Below are positions 63,145 to 64,000 of a stretch of DNA of 64,000 bases, in pieces. The notes under the pieces were generated by a model. That model worked only from the letters and a program-made list of their open reading frames with translations. It was not told the DNA's origin and ran no database searches. Position numbers and translations under genes: made by a program. Position 1 is the stretch's first letter. Each line of letters begins with the position of its first letter. The DNA is from Gordonia asplenii (lineage in GTDB: Bacteria > Actinomycetota > Actinomycetes > Mycobacteriales > Mycobacteriaceae): the NCBI RefSeq assembly GCF_012933505.1, contig NZ_JABBNB010000008.1, positions 160,892 through 224,891 on the forward strand, given 5' to 3'.

Positions 63145-63888
63145 ATGACCACACGGCAGAAGATCCTGATCAGCGGTGCCAGCTCGGGACTCGGGGAGGG
63201 GATGGCTCGTGAGTTCGCGAAGAAGGGCCGCGCGCTGGCGCTCTGTGCCCGGCGCGCCGAGAAGCTCGACGCCCTGGCCGCCGATATCGCATCCGACGCC
63301 GCGCAGGTAGCGACCGCGACCGTCGATGTGACCGACGTCGACAGCGTCAGCCCCGCCTTTGCCGGACTGGCCGACGAACTCGGCGGCCTCGACCGCGTGA
63401 TCGTCAACGCGGGACTGGGCAAGGGCGCTCCGCTGGGAACCGGCGGGTTGCGGGCGAACGTCGAGACGATCGAGACGAATCTCATCGGCGCGCTCGCTCA
63501 GATCGAGGCGGCGCTGGACATCTTCCGAGCGCAGAATTCCGGGCACCTGGTGCTGATCAGTTCGATGAGCGCCGTCCGCGGACTGCCGAAGTCCCAGGCT
63601 GCGTACTCGGCGTCGAAAGCGGGATTGTCGGCGCTGGGGCAGGGATTGCAGGCGGAATTCGCGAATTCACCGATCACGATATCGGTGATCGCACCCGGAT
63701 ATATCGAGACCGATATCAACCGCGGAGTGAAGACCAAGTTGATGTCGAAGACCGACGACGGAGTACGGGCGATGGTCAAGGCGATCGAAGCCGAACCGCG
63801 ATTCGCGCCGGTTCCAGGTTGGCCGTGGATGCCATTGTCGTATGCGCTGAAGTACCTGCCGGATGCGGTGAGCCAACGGATGGTGTGA
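63145..63888 (+). CDS. short-chain dehydrogenase/reductase
   Basis: This 247-residue SDR has cofactor motif SGASSGLGEG (10-19), VNAGLG, catalytic Ser (ISSMSAVRG) and Tyr/Lys in AAYSASKAG. The C-terminal tail with PVPGWPWMPLSYALKYLP is membrane-associating, as in mycobacterial relatives. The substrate is unknown. It is divergent from fdhD, with 77 bases between the starts. The remaining 112 bases of the window hold a small GCGCCG-CGT-CGGCGC hairpin at 63893-63907 and no gene that can be judged. Confidence 0.87.
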   Translation: MTTRQKILISGASSGLGEGMAREFAKKGRALALCARRAEKLDALAADIASDAAQVATATVDVTDVDSVSPAFAGLADELGGLDRVIVNAGLGKGAPLGTGGLRANVETIETNLIGALAQIEAALDIFRAQNSGHLVLISSMSAVRGLPKSQAAYSASKAGLSALGQGLQAEFANSPITISVIAPGYIETDINRGVKTKLMSKTDDGVRAMVKAIEAEPRFAPVPGWPWMPLSYALKYLPDAVSQRMV

Positions 63889-64000
63889 GGTGGCGCCGCG
63901 TCGGCGCGCGGCAGACCGAAGGTGGATACCGAAATCTATCCGTCGACCGACTCGATTGAATTGAAATAAGAGTGGTGCGCTCATCGGAAGCGTCGGTTAG

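Noticed and set aside
63667..63984. Minus-strand frame at the right edge
   Set aside because: Most of it is antisense to the SDR gene and the product has no domain-like sequence.

Overview
The window is GC-rich, densely coded DNA from an actinobacterium of the order Mycobacteriales. A Gordonia-like genome fits best, but the genus cannot be fixed from sequence reading alone. The markers are two MspA-type porins, an Eis-type acetyltransferase, a DosR/DosS dormancy two-component system, SepH, a CtpE-like P-type ATPase and frequent GTG/TTG starts. From memory of the Mycobacterium tuberculosis gene order, much of the left and middle part follows the Rv0879c-Rv0910 backbone: DUF2530, MarR, SpoU methyltransferase, DUF2537, SepH, SerC, CitA, GltA2, metallo-beta-lactamase fold protein, CtpE, and an Rv0909/Rv0910-like pair.

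Layout. 1-4.7 kb: end of a regulator, hemerythrin-like protein, PAP2 phosphatase, small proteins, purine permease and MarR. 5.1-10.3 kb: Eis-like acetyltransferase, rRNA methyltransferase, DUF2537, and a glutamine-type ABC importer whose binding lipoprotein is fused to the permease. 10.4-16.5 kb: a compact minus-strand catabolic cluster (MFS uptake, GntR regulator, nitrilase-DUF2848 fusion, HpaB-type flavin monooxygenase, cupin, flavin reductase) behind a palindromic operator; this is the strongest candidate for an undescribed pathway. 16.5-31.9 kb: SepH, SerC, a degenerate HPr-like protein, a TetR-ABC exporter operon, CitA, PdxH, an MFS exporter, an MpaB-family protein, PxpB/PxpC, GltA and an FKBP isomerase. 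32.3-35.8 kb: an MmpS-like secreted protein and a four-gene XRE-membrane-ABC operon coupled by 4-base overlaps. 35.9-49.2 kb: flavin monooxygenase, enoyl-CoA hydratase, an aldolase/lactone-oxidase operon with its TetR, MBL protein, P-type ATPase, a toxin-antitoxin-like pair split by a DNA glycosylase, a VWA protein and a 60-residue membrane protein. 49.4-56.3 kb: PucR regulator and a dormancy block (flavodoxin, DosS, DosR, universal stress proteins, split-barrel protein) with DosR-like boxes. 56.4-64 kb: two porins, tRNA-Arg(CCT), two SDRs, CobF, CysQ, Fpg/Nei and FdhD.

Five gaps exceed 300 bases and all carry repeats of one or two families. One copy is a 302-bp element with 96-bp inverted arms. 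Four of these five gaps lie between convergent genes, so the repeats sit where transcription units end. No transposase, prophage, CRISPR array or rRNA gene was seen.
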